Below are positions 1 to 7,250 of a stretch of DNA of 38,357 nt, one piece after another. The DNA comes from Bacillota bacterium (GTDB lineage: Bacteria > Bacillota > Clostridia > Lachnospirales > Lachnospiraceae): contig JAEWIZ010000009.1 in the NCBI GenBank assembly GCA_023386815.1, positions 1-38,357 on the forward strand, written 5' to 3'. The number at the start of each line of letters is the position of its first letter. Position 1 is the first letter of the stretch. Position numbers and translations under genes: made by a program. Under the pieces are notes generated by a model. The model made no database searches. It worked only from the letters and a program-made list of their open reading frames with translations, and was not told the origin of the DNA.

Positions 1-60
1 CCTCCTATGTAATTTTTGTGGTTGGCAAACCCACAATCATTATAACATGGGAGGTTTTTT
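1..60 (+). terminator. Long hairpin with T-run at the left edge
   Basis: CCTCCTATGT (1-10) pairs with ACATGGGAGG (45-54) with a single G-U wobble. An inner stem, TTGTGG (16-21) with CCACAA (31-36), is followed by six T. It reads as a rho-independent terminator for a + strand gene lying left of the window. The window cuts the context, so a structured RNA or an element end is also possible. Confidence 0.5.
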
Positions 61-87
61 ACTTGAAGCTAAAGCTAGCTGGGGACA

Positions 88-117
88 CACCGGCATAGCC
101 GGTGGTTTATTTTTATT
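88..117 (+). terminator. Short GC-rich terminator hairpin
   Basis: CACCGGC (88-94) and GCCGGTG (98-104) form a perfect 7-bp stem with an ATA loop, followed by a T-rich tail to 117. This is a textbook intrinsic terminator for + strand transcription entering from the left. No gene is visible from here to the end of the MATE gene at 373; that interval holds only AT-rich sequence and a short tandem repeat. Confidence 0.6.
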
Positions 118-298
118 GCGAAACAATCATATCATGCATATAATATTATTTCGCTCATTTATATTTTCTGATGCACTTTCTTGAATCACTAAACTGATTT
201 ATTTATAGAATATTTTCCTGATTTATTTTCCAGTCGTACTTTCTTGAACCATTTGCTTGAATCATTTTCCTAACTTACTTTATACAACTTACTTATAT

Positions 299-366
299 GA
301 CTTACTTTACCGACTTGACTGACTTACTTTATCGACTTGACTGACCTACTTGACTTGACTTACTTT
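299..366. repeat. 22-bp tandem repeat, two copies plus a partial
   Basis: A 22-bp unit starts at 299 (GACTTACTTTACCGACTTGA, then CT) and recurs at 321 with one change, followed by a degenerate partial copy at 343-366. The flank from about 225 is full of looser CTTACTT and CTTGA words, so the tract probably grew by slippage. It lies just 3' of the MATE gene. No coding or regulatory role is evident. Confidence 0.6.
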
Positions 367-372
367 CCCTAA

Positions 373-1737
373 TCACTTTGACACCTGGAATCCCGGCTCT
401 CTTTTAATATAATGACGGAAATAAAAGATAAACATAATGGAGGTTACCGTCCAGGTTAATGGATAACTAAATATTAAGGTGCGGATATCGTGCCAGATCG
501 GTACTGTAGTAAATATCCAAAGTACACGAAGAACGCAAATACCTAGACCGGTCAATAACATAGGAATAAAAGAATCTCCCATTCCCCTTAAGGACCCCGA
601 GATAATCTCGATGAGTACATAAGTGCAGAAGGTTGGTACCATAAAGTGAAGAATCTCAATTCCCCGATCAATGACCTGGGCATCATTCGTAAATAGGGTA
701 TAGATACTTGGTCCTGCAAAATATAATATCAGACTTAGAACCACTGCTACTCCAATAGTCATAGTTAAACAAGTCTTAATTCCTTTACGAACTCGTGCAA
801 AGTTACCGGCACCATAATTTTGTCCTACAAAGGTGGTAATTGCTATGCCAAAGGAGCTCATTGTCATCCAGAAAAGACCATCTATCTTTCCATAGGCTGT
901 CCATGCTGCTATTGTATTCGTCCCAAAGGTGTTGACACTGGATTGAATAATAATATTGGAGGAGCTGTACATGAGTGATTGAAGTCCTGAAGGTATCCCA
1001 ATTCGAATTATTTTAATCAGTATTTCTTTGTGAAAGCGTATTTTTCTTATATTTAAACGATAGCATTCCCTGGTTCGCATCAAAGTGATACAAATCATAA
1101 CAGCACTAAAGACCTGCGCCATTACGGTGGCCAAGGCAACTCCCGCAACGCCCCAATGAAAACCTACGACGAATAAGAAATCCAAGATAATATTTAAGGC
1201 TACACTTGCCGCTAAATAATAGAGGGGACGTTTGGAATCTCCGATAGCACGCAAAATTCCTGTTCCCATATTATAAATCAAATTAGCAATTGTACCACAG
1301 AAATAAATTCGAATAAAAGTCAGTGAGTATGGAATTATTTCCTCCGGTGTACCCATCAGGCGAAATGCTAATGGCGCCCCAACAATTCCAATCACCATGA
1401 TTACTGCTCCAGCCGCAATAGCTAAAGCACTTGCAGTATGTACAGCCTTGCTCACCTCTTCCTCGTGCTTCGCTCCGTAATATTGTGATATCGTTACGGT
1501 CGCACCGGAGGAGGTACCAACAAAAAATCCTATAAATACGTTAATTAAGGTACCTGTTGTACCTCCTACAGCGGATAACGCTTCTTTTCCAACATAATGG
1601 CCAACAATAATTGCGTCTACCGTATTATAAAGCTGCTGCAAAAAAGTACCGAACAGCAAAGGGAAGAAAAATAATAGCAGCTGCTTCCAGATAACTCCCT
1701 CAATTATGCCGTTAATTTGTTTTTCTTGATGTTTCAT
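373..1737 (-). CDS. MATE family multidrug/sodium efflux transporter
   Basis: A 454-residue polytopic membrane protein, the usual length for a MATE exporter. These carry cationic drugs or metabolites out of the cell in exchange for Na+ or H+. The N-terminal half has the family pattern around residues 23-60 (PLLFGTFLQQLYNTVDAIIV, then VGxxALSAVGG). About twelve hydrophobic segments fall in two bundles, with a second similar block starting near residue 240 (IGIPSGLQSLMYSSSNIIIQ). The start is the ATG at 1737, behind an AGGG-type ribosome site. The gene stands alone and converges on nothing inside the window. Substrate cannot be told from sequence. Subfamily is probably NorM/DinF-like. Confidence 0.93.
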   Translation of the reverse strand: MKHQEKQINGIIEGVIWKQLLLFFFPLLFGTFLQQLYNTVDAIIVGHYVGKEALSAVGGTTGTLINVFIGFFVGTSSGATVTISQYYGAKHEEEVSKAVHTASALAIAAGAVIMVIGIVGAPLAFRLMGTPEEIIPYSLTFIRIYFCGTIANLIYNMGTGILRAIGDSKRPLYYLAASVALNIILDFLFVVGFHWGVAGVALATVMAQVFSAVMICITLMRTRECYRLNIRKIRFHKEILIKIIRIGIPSGLQSLMYSSSNIIIQSSVNTFGTNTIAAWTAYGKIDGLFWMTMSSFGIAITTFVGQNYGAGNFARVRKGIKTCLTMTIGVAVVLSLILYFAGPSIYTLFTNDAQVIDRGIEILHFMVPTFCTYVLIEIISGSLRGMGDSFIPMLLTGLGICVLRVLWIFTTVPIWHDIRTLIFSYPLTWTVTSIMFIFYFRHYIKREPGFQVSK

Positions 1738-1876
1738 TTGAATTCCCTATCCCCTTTGACAGAGTCATTAAATTTCCTAGTAAAAGCTTAAGATATTATT
1801 CTACCTTAAACAGACAAAATGCGCAAGATAAGCAATTGCTAAATATTTTTATCACAATCCTTGTCCATGTGTAAAA

Positions 1877-1906
1877 TTGAATAAAATAAGGTTGCAAGGA
1901 TATACT
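1877..1906 (+). promoter_or_regulatory. Probable sigma-A promoter for the small ORF at 1937
   Basis: TTGAAT (1877-1882) and TATACT (1901-1906) are separated by 18 bp and lie about 30 bp upstream of the ATG at 1937. The match to the housekeeping consensus is fair; it is inferred from spacing only. Confidence 0.4.
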
Positions 1907-1936
1907 AATTCATCAAATAAAATAGGAGGTTGTATC

Positions 1937-2107
1937 ATGGATAATAATAAAAACAGAATGAAGGATAGAGAAAAAAGTAATCCAGAAATGAGAAAAATGG
2001 ATCCTACCGGTAATGCAGACCACGGTATCATCAATGGGCAGGTCATTGGTGTCCATGAGGGAAAGCATGAGAAAAGCAGATCTGGTGGAAGAAACAAAAA
2101 TCACTAA
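1937..2107 (+). CDS. Small hydrophilic protein of unknown function (56 aa)
   Basis: A good AGGAGG site at 1924-1929 fixes the start at ATG 1937 rather than an upstream in-frame ATG at 1877. The product is 56 residues, rich in Lys, Arg, Asn and Asp, without membrane segments or a signal peptide. Its centre (DPTGNADHGIINGQVIGVHE) is less charged than the ends and looks like a conserved core. A promoter-like pair lies upstream and a strong bidirectional terminator downstream, so it appears to be an independently transcribed gene. I do not recognise the family. Small basic, Asn/Gly-rich proteins of this sort occur in clostridia and some are sporulation-linked, but nothing here proves that. Confidence 0.65.
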   Translation: MDNNKNRMKDREKSNPEMRKMDPTGNADHGIINGQVIGVHEGKHEKSRSGGRNKNH

Positions 2108-2225
2108 TTATTATAAATCACTTATAATTTATCTTTATTATCGCAAAATATTCCTGCAATATTTATTATGGAAACAAATTAAGACTGGAGCCAATTTTTT
2201 GCGATAGAAATTCAGCAGAATTAGA

Positions 2226-2276
2226 AAAAGAGAGAAGGAACCCTATATCAATACACATTCAATCCTTCTCTCTTTT
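2226..2276. terminator. Bidirectional intrinsic terminator
   Basis: AAAAGAGAGAAGGA (2226-2239) and TCCTTCTCTCTTTT (2263-2276) are perfectly complementary 14-bp arms. The stem gives a T-run on either strand, so it can end both the small ORF (+) and the chemoreceptor gene (-). Confidence 0.85.
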
Positions 2277-2315
2277 ATACTTATATACTTTCTTTTTATC
2301 TATATACTTTACATA

Positions 2316-4349
2316 CTAAAATTTATATTGCTTTAAAGTTTCCTCCAGTTGCCCAGATAATCTTGCCAGTGTCTCTGCGGACGCAGCAACCTCCAACATA
2401 ACTGCGGATTGCTCCTGAGTTGCTGCAGAAATGGTCTGACTACCAGCGGCAGTTTCTTGCGAGATTCCCTTAATCTTATCAACCGATGCTATTACGCTAG
2501 CACTGGAGTTGGATAGGTGCTTGACATTTTGAGTAATTTTTTGAACAGCCTGATCCACGTTGTTAATCTGCTGTTGAATACCCTGGAAGGCTTCACCTGC
2601 CTCAAGAACAACCTCTGTTCCATTAGAAACCTCCTCTGCACTACTGTCCATCTTTTGAATTGCATATCGAGTCTGAATCAGAACACCTTCGATAATTAAT
2701 GCAATATTACTAGCTGCCTCTTTGGACTGCTGAGCCAGCTTACTGACCTGTTCTGCTACTACAGTAAAGCCACGGCCTTGCTCACCCGCACGTGCAGCTT
2801 CAATGGAAGCGTTCAGCGCCAAAAGATTGGTGCTGGAGGCGATGCTTGTGATGGTTGTGACAATCTGACTGATCTGTTCCGAGGAACTATTCAAATCGCG
2901 AATCGCTGTTGCTGTATCCTGAACAATCTCATTAATATTTGTGATCGATGTAATGGCTCTTTGGATAGCTTTCTCACCGTCATGAGTGGTAGCTGCGGCC
3001 TTACCGGATAACCCTGCTACTTCAAAGGAAAGGTTTTCTATCTCAACAATTTCTCTTCCGATACCGGTGACAATGTCAGCGGTCTGATCCACCGCCTGAA
3101 CTTGTTCTGAAGCACCTAAAGCAACTTCAGCTACTGTCTCTGCCACCTGATTGGAGCCTTGCGCTGATTGCTCCGTACTAATCTCAAGCACTTCACTGGA
3201 AGACGCCAGTTCTTTGGTAGCTTGTCCGATTTGCTCCATGGTATTCTTAAGCATCAGCGCCATATCCTTAAAAGCACGTTGCAGCTGACTGATTTCATCT
3301 TTTCCCGGTGCATCAAGCATTATTGCCTGTGTAAAATCACCGGCGGCAATAATATTTGCCTGGTTGGCAATCTTCTTAATTGGAGTGCCTATGAGGGCAG
3401 ATAATCCGAAAGCTGCCACAATACCCACTATTGATGCAATCAATGTTATAACGATCGCTGAGATCTGCTCCTTGCGAACTGACTCCATTGCATCATAATA
3501 TTTCATACGGCTAGCTACACCAAAGGAGGTTCCTGGAATATTGGCATAGGCTGCAATAACCTTTACGCCATTAAATTCATAAATCTGAGTGCCGGAATGA
3601 CCGGTCACGGCATCTTGAACCATTTTAGTCAGCTCCGGTGCAACTAGAGTCTTATCGTTTTCATCGGGATGAATAAACTTTAAGGAGCCCACATAATCCT
3701 CTCTCGGATGGGCAAACGTCAATCCATCCTTACCATCAAAGGCAAAGGAATAATTACTGTCGCTTTTTTTCATATCAGCAACAAGGTTTTGAAGTTCTGT
3801 TGTATCAAGGGAAACTCCAAGATAGCTTTCTGGCGCTCCTGATATTTTTATAGGAGTCACTATCATAATAATTGGTTTTTTTGTATCCTGAGATATAAGA
3901 ATTTCATCAGACACAACGGTTTCTCCCGTCTCTTTCACCTGTTGCATGAATGCCAAATCGGCGAGTGAGGCAGTCTCACCTTTTTCATTGACACGACCCA
4001 ATGAAGCATCACTTAAAAATACGCTTTCAAACAAAGAATTCTGATTTTTAATATTGCTTAGCTCTTGTATAATTACGCTCTGATCTTGCGATAGGAAAGC
4101 ATTATTATTTGCTGCCGTCTGGGCTGTAGCTTCTGCTTTTGCAATCTCCACCTGTAATCTAGTGGCTACCAATTCCGAGGTATGTAACATATCATCCCTA
4201 ATAGTTTTTTCAAGATCTGTTTGTCTAGTAAAATAATCATAGGATTTTGCTGCTCCCATAGTAAGACAAACCAGAGGAATAATTACCAATAAAAGCTTGG
4301 TTCGTATACGACGATACTTAAATAAACCATGATGTTTTTTCTTAGTCAT
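2316..4349 (-). CDS. Methyl-accepting chemotaxis protein with dCache-type sensor
   Basis: This 677-residue transmembrane chemoreceptor binds a ligand outside the cell and controls the CheA kinase inside. Residues 1-17 are basic and cytoplasmic; TM1 is about 18-34. The extracellular sensor is about 35-292 and of dCache/PAS-like size and pattern. TM2 is about 297-320, HAMP about 318-370, and the coiled-coil signalling domain runs to the end. The hairpin tip is unmistakable at residues 508-532 (NLLALNASIEAARAGEQGRG, then FTVVA). The C-terminus lacks a CheR/CheB docking pentapeptide. The start follows a GGAGGT site; a TATAAT-like -10 lies at 4393-4398 on this strand. It precedes a terminator and follows the sugar-isomerase cluster, so it could sense a glycoside or sugar, but the ligand is unknown. 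Confidence 0.95.
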   Translation of the reverse strand: MTKKKHHGLFKYRRIRTKLLLVIIPLVCLTMGAAKSYDYFTRQTDLEKTIRDDMLHTSELVATRLQVEIAKAEATAQTAANNNAFLSQDQSVIIQELSNIKNQNSLFESVFLSDASLGRVNEKGETASLADLAFMQQVKETGETVVSDEILISQDTKKPIIMIVTPIKISGAPESYLGVSLDTTELQNLVADMKKSDSNYSFAFDGKDGLTFAHPREDYVGSLKFIHPDENDKTLVAPELTKMVQDAVTGHSGTQIYEFNGVKVIAAYANIPGTSFGVASRMKYYDAMESVRKEQISAIVITLIASIVGIVAAFGLSALIGTPIKKIANQANIIAAGDFTQAIMLDAPGKDEISQLQRAFKDMALMLKNTMEQIGQATKELASSSEVLEISTEQSAQGSNQVAETVAEVALGASEQVQAVDQTADIVTGIGREIVEIENLSFEVAGLSGKAAATTHDGEKAIQRAITSITNINEIVQDTATAIRDLNSSSEQISQIVTTITSIASSTNLLALNASIEAARAGEQGRGFTVVAEQVSKLAQQSKEAASNIALIIEGVLIQTRYAIQKMDSSAEEVSNGTEVVLEAGEAFQGIQQQINNVDQAVQKITQNVKHLSNSSASVIASVDKIKGISQETAAGSQTISAATQEQSAVMLEVAASAETLARLSGQLEETLKQYKF

Positions 4350-4490
4350 AAACTTATACCTCCATAATAGTTCAAGTTATTTTATTAGTCCGATTATACT
4401 ATAATAACAGAGGAATTGACAGCACCTAAAAGTAGGTTTTATGAATTTTTTTATAAATACTCAAGCCGATCAGAATCCTGACAAGAAAAA

Positions 4491-5474
4491 TTACAATCCA
4501 AGGATTCTGCGCTCCATTTCCAGATGTCTCTTGGTAAACAATTCCCCACCACAGTAGGCTTCGTCTTCGTACTCACTCATCAGGTATCCCTCAAAGTCAG
4601 TGTCTTTTAAACATTCCAATATTTCTTTATATGGAATACTGGGTTCTACACAATCCTCGCTTAGATAATGGAACTTTGTATGCATTTCAAAGGTATAGGG
4701 CAGAATCGATTTCATCTCCTCCAACAACTTCGGCAAAACTTCTCTTGCTCTAAACTGCACATATCCATACATACCCTGCAGCGACTCATTAATGGCTGGA
4801 TGGGCACCTGCCTCCTGTAATTTAATCCTGGCCTCCTCTAGGCTAACTCCCGCATATCTCATATCCGCAGCCATTATAAGATGTTCTTCCTTCACTCCTA
4901 AGGATAAAGCACGATCCCACTTCGGCTTATTCGGTGCTATTGCTAGAAATCCAAAATCCTGAACGAATCCCAGATGCTTTGATCCAGTTCTCTTAATAAC
5001 ATTTAGGTATTCCTGAATATGTGGAGTAGAAGGAGTATCTGGATTATGAATCTCAATTCCAACTTTCACATCATAAAGCTCTGCATAGGGTGCCAGTCTC
5101 TCAAATGCAGCTGATCCCAGCATATACTGTGCACGCATCACCTTACAGCCTAGCTTGTTTGCAGCCTTTAAATCTAAGATTGCTCCTGCCAGCAGTTCAT
5201 CATCATTTAGATTTCTATCAAAGAGAACACCTTTATCATTGCTTGCACCATATCCTTCCGGGCCAATGCCGTATTTTACACGCAAGTCCTCTACCAGCTT
5301 TAAGAATTCTTCACTTACATTCGGGTAGGACAAAATCATCTGGGATCCTACAATTTCATAGCCTGAGGCTCCTGCCAAAGCAGCCTGCTTTACACACTCT
5401 TCAAAATCATATTGATATCTTGCATATTCCGTTCCATAGCTGAACAAACTGACGCCTAATTTTATCTTACTCAT
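4491..5474 (-). CDS. TIM-barrel isomerase/epimerase, likely C-glycoside deglycosidase alpha subunit
   Basis: A 327-residue AP-endonuclease-2/xylose-isomerase-like TIM barrel. Candidate divalent-metal ligands sit where the family has them: E141 (GIEIHNP), D173 (VQDFGF), H265 or H269 (MHTKFHY) and E301 (SEYEDE). The gene lies 16 nt after, and in the same direction as, a DUF6379-like small protein. This pairing is the hallmark of C-glycoside deglycosidases (DfgA-DfgB, CarB-CarC and DgpC-DgpB types), where the Mn2+-dependent barrel cleaves the C-C bond of a 3-oxo-C-glycoside. A strong GGGGGG-type site precedes the ATG at 5474. The pairing is the main argument; as a lone protein it would only be called a sugar phosphate isomerase/epimerase. 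Confidence 0.8.
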   Translation of the reverse strand: MSKIKLGVSLFSYGTEYARYQYDFEECVKQAALAGASGYEIVGSQMILSYPNVSEEFLKLVEDLRVKYGIGPEGYGASNDKGVLFDRNLNDDELLAGAILDLKAANKLGCKVMRAQYMLGSAAFERLAPYAELYDVKVGIEIHNPDTPSTPHIQEYLNVIKRTGSKHLGFVQDFGFLAIAPNKPKWDRALSLGVKEEHLIMAADMRYAGVSLEEARIKLQEAGAHPAINESLQGMYGYVQFRAREVLPKLLEEMKSILPYTFEMHTKFHYLSEDCVEPSIPYKEILECLKDTDFEGYLMSEYEDEAYCGGELFTKRHLEMERRILGL

Positions 5475-5490
5475 CCTTATTACCCCCCTT

Positions 5491-5925
5491 CTACTCCACC
5501 ACTGTAACTTTCACTTTGTCTGTGCTGTCCAGCGGCATAAAGTTGTGTTCCGGCCCAATTTGCATATATGGTACTCTCAGCATAAGCTTTAACTCCAGAT
5601 CATGCTCTCCTATAGAAAGGCCATCTTTTTTTATCACCCGGATTCGTGCAGGTACAGCTTGACTCCAGAACTCCGTTGCTGCATATTTCAGTTTATAAAT
5701 TGGAAGTTCCTTTCCATTTAGTTCAAAAGTCACTGCCTCCTGGGGCATTTTCTCTCCGTCTATATAGACCTCCAAAAGCTCAATATCAGATAGGAAATGA
5801 CCTCTGTAATAAGCAAGCTGTACATCAAATTCAAAACCATTTTTTGCTCCATTAATGTTCATATTCTGAAATGACTTAGTTTTGATAATCTCTTCATTAA
5901 TTTTCATTCTCATTGCAAATCCCAT
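5491..5925 (-). CDS. DUF6379-like protein, likely C-glycoside deglycosidase beta subunit
   Basis: A soluble beta-rich protein of 144 residues. The frame is open further upstream to 5976, but the AGGAGGG site just before 5925 fixes the start at MGFAMRMKINEE. Features of the C-deglycosylation beta-subunit family are visible: an early FEFDVQLAYYRGHFLSDIE block, a DGE turn, a LKYAATEFWS segment, and a closing GLSIGEHDLELKLMLRVPY block. In characterised enzymes this subunit packs on the TIM barrel and is required for activity. It is 16 nt upstream of the alpha-subunit gene, so the two are probably co-translated. A terminator-like hairpin lies just 5' of the ribosome site and may make expression conditional. 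Recognition is from memory of the family, without a profile search. Confidence 0.75.
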   Translation of the reverse strand: MGFAMRMKINEEIIKTKSFQNMNINGAKNGFEFDVQLAYYRGHFLSDIELLEVYIDGEKMPQEAVTFELNGKELPIYKLKYAATEFWSQAVPARIRVIKKDGLSIGEHDLELKLMLRVPYMQIGPEHNFMPLDSTDKVKVTVVE

Positions 5926-5952
5926 AGCTGCTGCCCTCCTATAAAAAATTAT

Positions 5953-5996
5953 AAAAAAAGCTATAGAAAACGCCAAAGTTAGGGGTTTTCTATAGC
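5953..5996 (-). terminator. Intrinsic terminator or attenuator upstream of the beta-subunit gene
   Basis: GCTATAGAAAACGCC (5960-5974) pairs with GGGGTTTTCTATAGC (5982-5996) with one mismatch. On the - strand the stem is followed by seven T (5959-5953). The next gene's ribosome site begins about 20 nt later, so this either ends the flavodoxin-like gene's message or attenuates read-through into the deglycosidase pair. Confidence 0.7.
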
Positions 5997-6129
5997 ATAG
6001 TACCAGAGGCTGATATATCCTTCTGATAAAAGGCGATTTTCCGCTCGCCGTGCATTTAATGATCCCGATCGATGAGACACACTTTTCTCATACTTTCATT
6101 CAGGATTCTGCCAATCGCTATATCTCTAT

Positions 6130-7086
6130 CTACTCGTAGGTCGATTCAAACCTTTCGATTCTCTTCATACCTGTTTCAATCTTTTCCTTGTTTGCTTCAA
6201 TCTTAGGCAGGATTCCTTTTACAAAGCCTTGGATTTCATGATAATGCTCTGTTAAGCCTTCCAAAGTATTTCTTGCTCTATTCTTCTCCTTTTCACTGAA
6301 GGTTACTTTTACTTCACCATCTTCAATAGAGAGCTTCCCATTAATACCACATAACGGACATTGTACATCTGTTGTTTTCCCAACAGTAATAATAGAATTG
6401 TGACATACCGGACAGACACCTTCTTCGCCCAACCATGTTACCTGGTCATATGGCTTACCAATTGAATCGGCAAGATGCTTACCTAATTTTGCAGTATTCT
6501 CCATTAATTCATCATCAAGAACTGGATTCACGGTAGTACCCATGTTATATGCATCAATTTGACCTACTGTCTTCATCACTGTTGACATACCAAACATATG
6601 CATATTGGGGAGACCCATGGATACCCAATCCTGAGTTTTAGCTCCGCCAACAGAGATATATGCAACATACTTATCAGCGAAAACTCTAGGATCAAGAAGC
6701 TCCTCTGCTCCTGCCTTGATGCGCTTTTCCTGCTCTGCAAGAGCTGCTGCCCTATCATGCGCTGCTCCAAAGCGATCTATGTAGTTCTTAAGCTGACCAG
6801 TAGGTGCAATGGAATATACCGGTGCCCCTACGATGATGCCATCTGCATTTAGTATCTCATTTTCAAGCTCCAGATAATCATCCTTGATTGCAACACATTT
6901 AATTTGCTTGCCCTGATCTCTTAATTTACTACAGGCTCCACAACCTGTACAATGACTGATTTTCATATTCATCGTATTAATGAATTTTACTTCTGCACCT
7001 GCTTCTTGTGCAGCAAAAAGCGCTTGCTTAACTAATATATCACAGTTCTTATTCTTTCTCCCAAAGGAAACTCCCAAAACTTTCAT
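6130..7086 (-). CDS. Flavodoxin-fold NAD(P)H/FMN oxidoreductase with Cys cluster and C-terminal zinc ribbon
   Basis: A 318-residue protein of the NADPH-dependent FMN reductase/iron-sulfur flavoprotein class. The N-terminus has the flavodoxin-like phosphate-binding strand (MKVLGVSFGRKNKNCD). Cysteines C46, C49, C52 (HCTGCGAC) and C64 could hold an Fe-S cluster, and GAPVYSIAPTGQLKNYIDRF (88-107) is the typical flavin-site segment. A four-Cys ribbon (C225-x2-C228, C243-x2-C246) is added near the C-terminus, followed by a charged helical tail. The protein is longer than simple FMN reductases because of this tail. It lies between the two TIM-barrel genes of the putative C-glycoside locus, so it may supply or remove electrons for sugar oxidation at C3 or act on the aglycone. 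This is inference from position. Confidence 0.82.
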   Translation of the reverse strand: MKVLGVSFGRKNKNCDILVKQALFAAQEAGAEVKFINTMNMKISHCTGCGACSKLRDQGKQIKCVAIKDDYLELENEILNADGIIVGAPVYSIAPTGQLKNYIDRFGAAHDRAAALAEQEKRIKAGAEELLDPRVFADKYVAYISVGGAKTQDWVSMGLPNMHMFGMSTVMKTVGQIDAYNMGTTVNPVLDDELMENTAKLGKHLADSIGKPYDQVTWLGEEGVCPVCHNSIITVGKTTDVQCPLCGINGKLSIEDGEVKVTFSEKEKNRARNTLEGLTEHYHEIQGFVKGILPKIEANKEKIETGMKRIERFESTYE

Positions 7087-7169
7087 TCTGTTTCTCCATT
7101 CTACTTATTTGTTCCGTATCATTTGCGCAGGTACTAAAAGTCCGTATTATCCCATTCCTGCGTTCCATT

Positions 7170-7203
7170 CCTAGTACACATAGTGTTTACTATGTATACT
7201 AGG
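7170..7203. repeat. 15-bp inverted repeat between co-directional genes
   Basis: CCTAGTACACATAGT (7170-7184) and ACTATGTATACTAGG (7189-7203) are complementary except for one position, which becomes a G-U wobble in the - strand transcript. The loop is only 4 nt. No T-run follows on the - strand, so it is more likely an operator or an mRNA processing/stability hairpin between the epimerase and the flavoprotein gene than a terminator. Confidence 0.7.
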
Positions 7204-7250
7204 AGTAAATCTCAAGACCAGCTACATCCTGTTACTTCCTGCTTAAGATT

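Noticed and set aside
5926..5976. N-terminal hydrophobic extension of the DUF6379-like protein
   Set aside because: It would be translated from the terminator stem; the AGGAGGG site supports ATG 5925.
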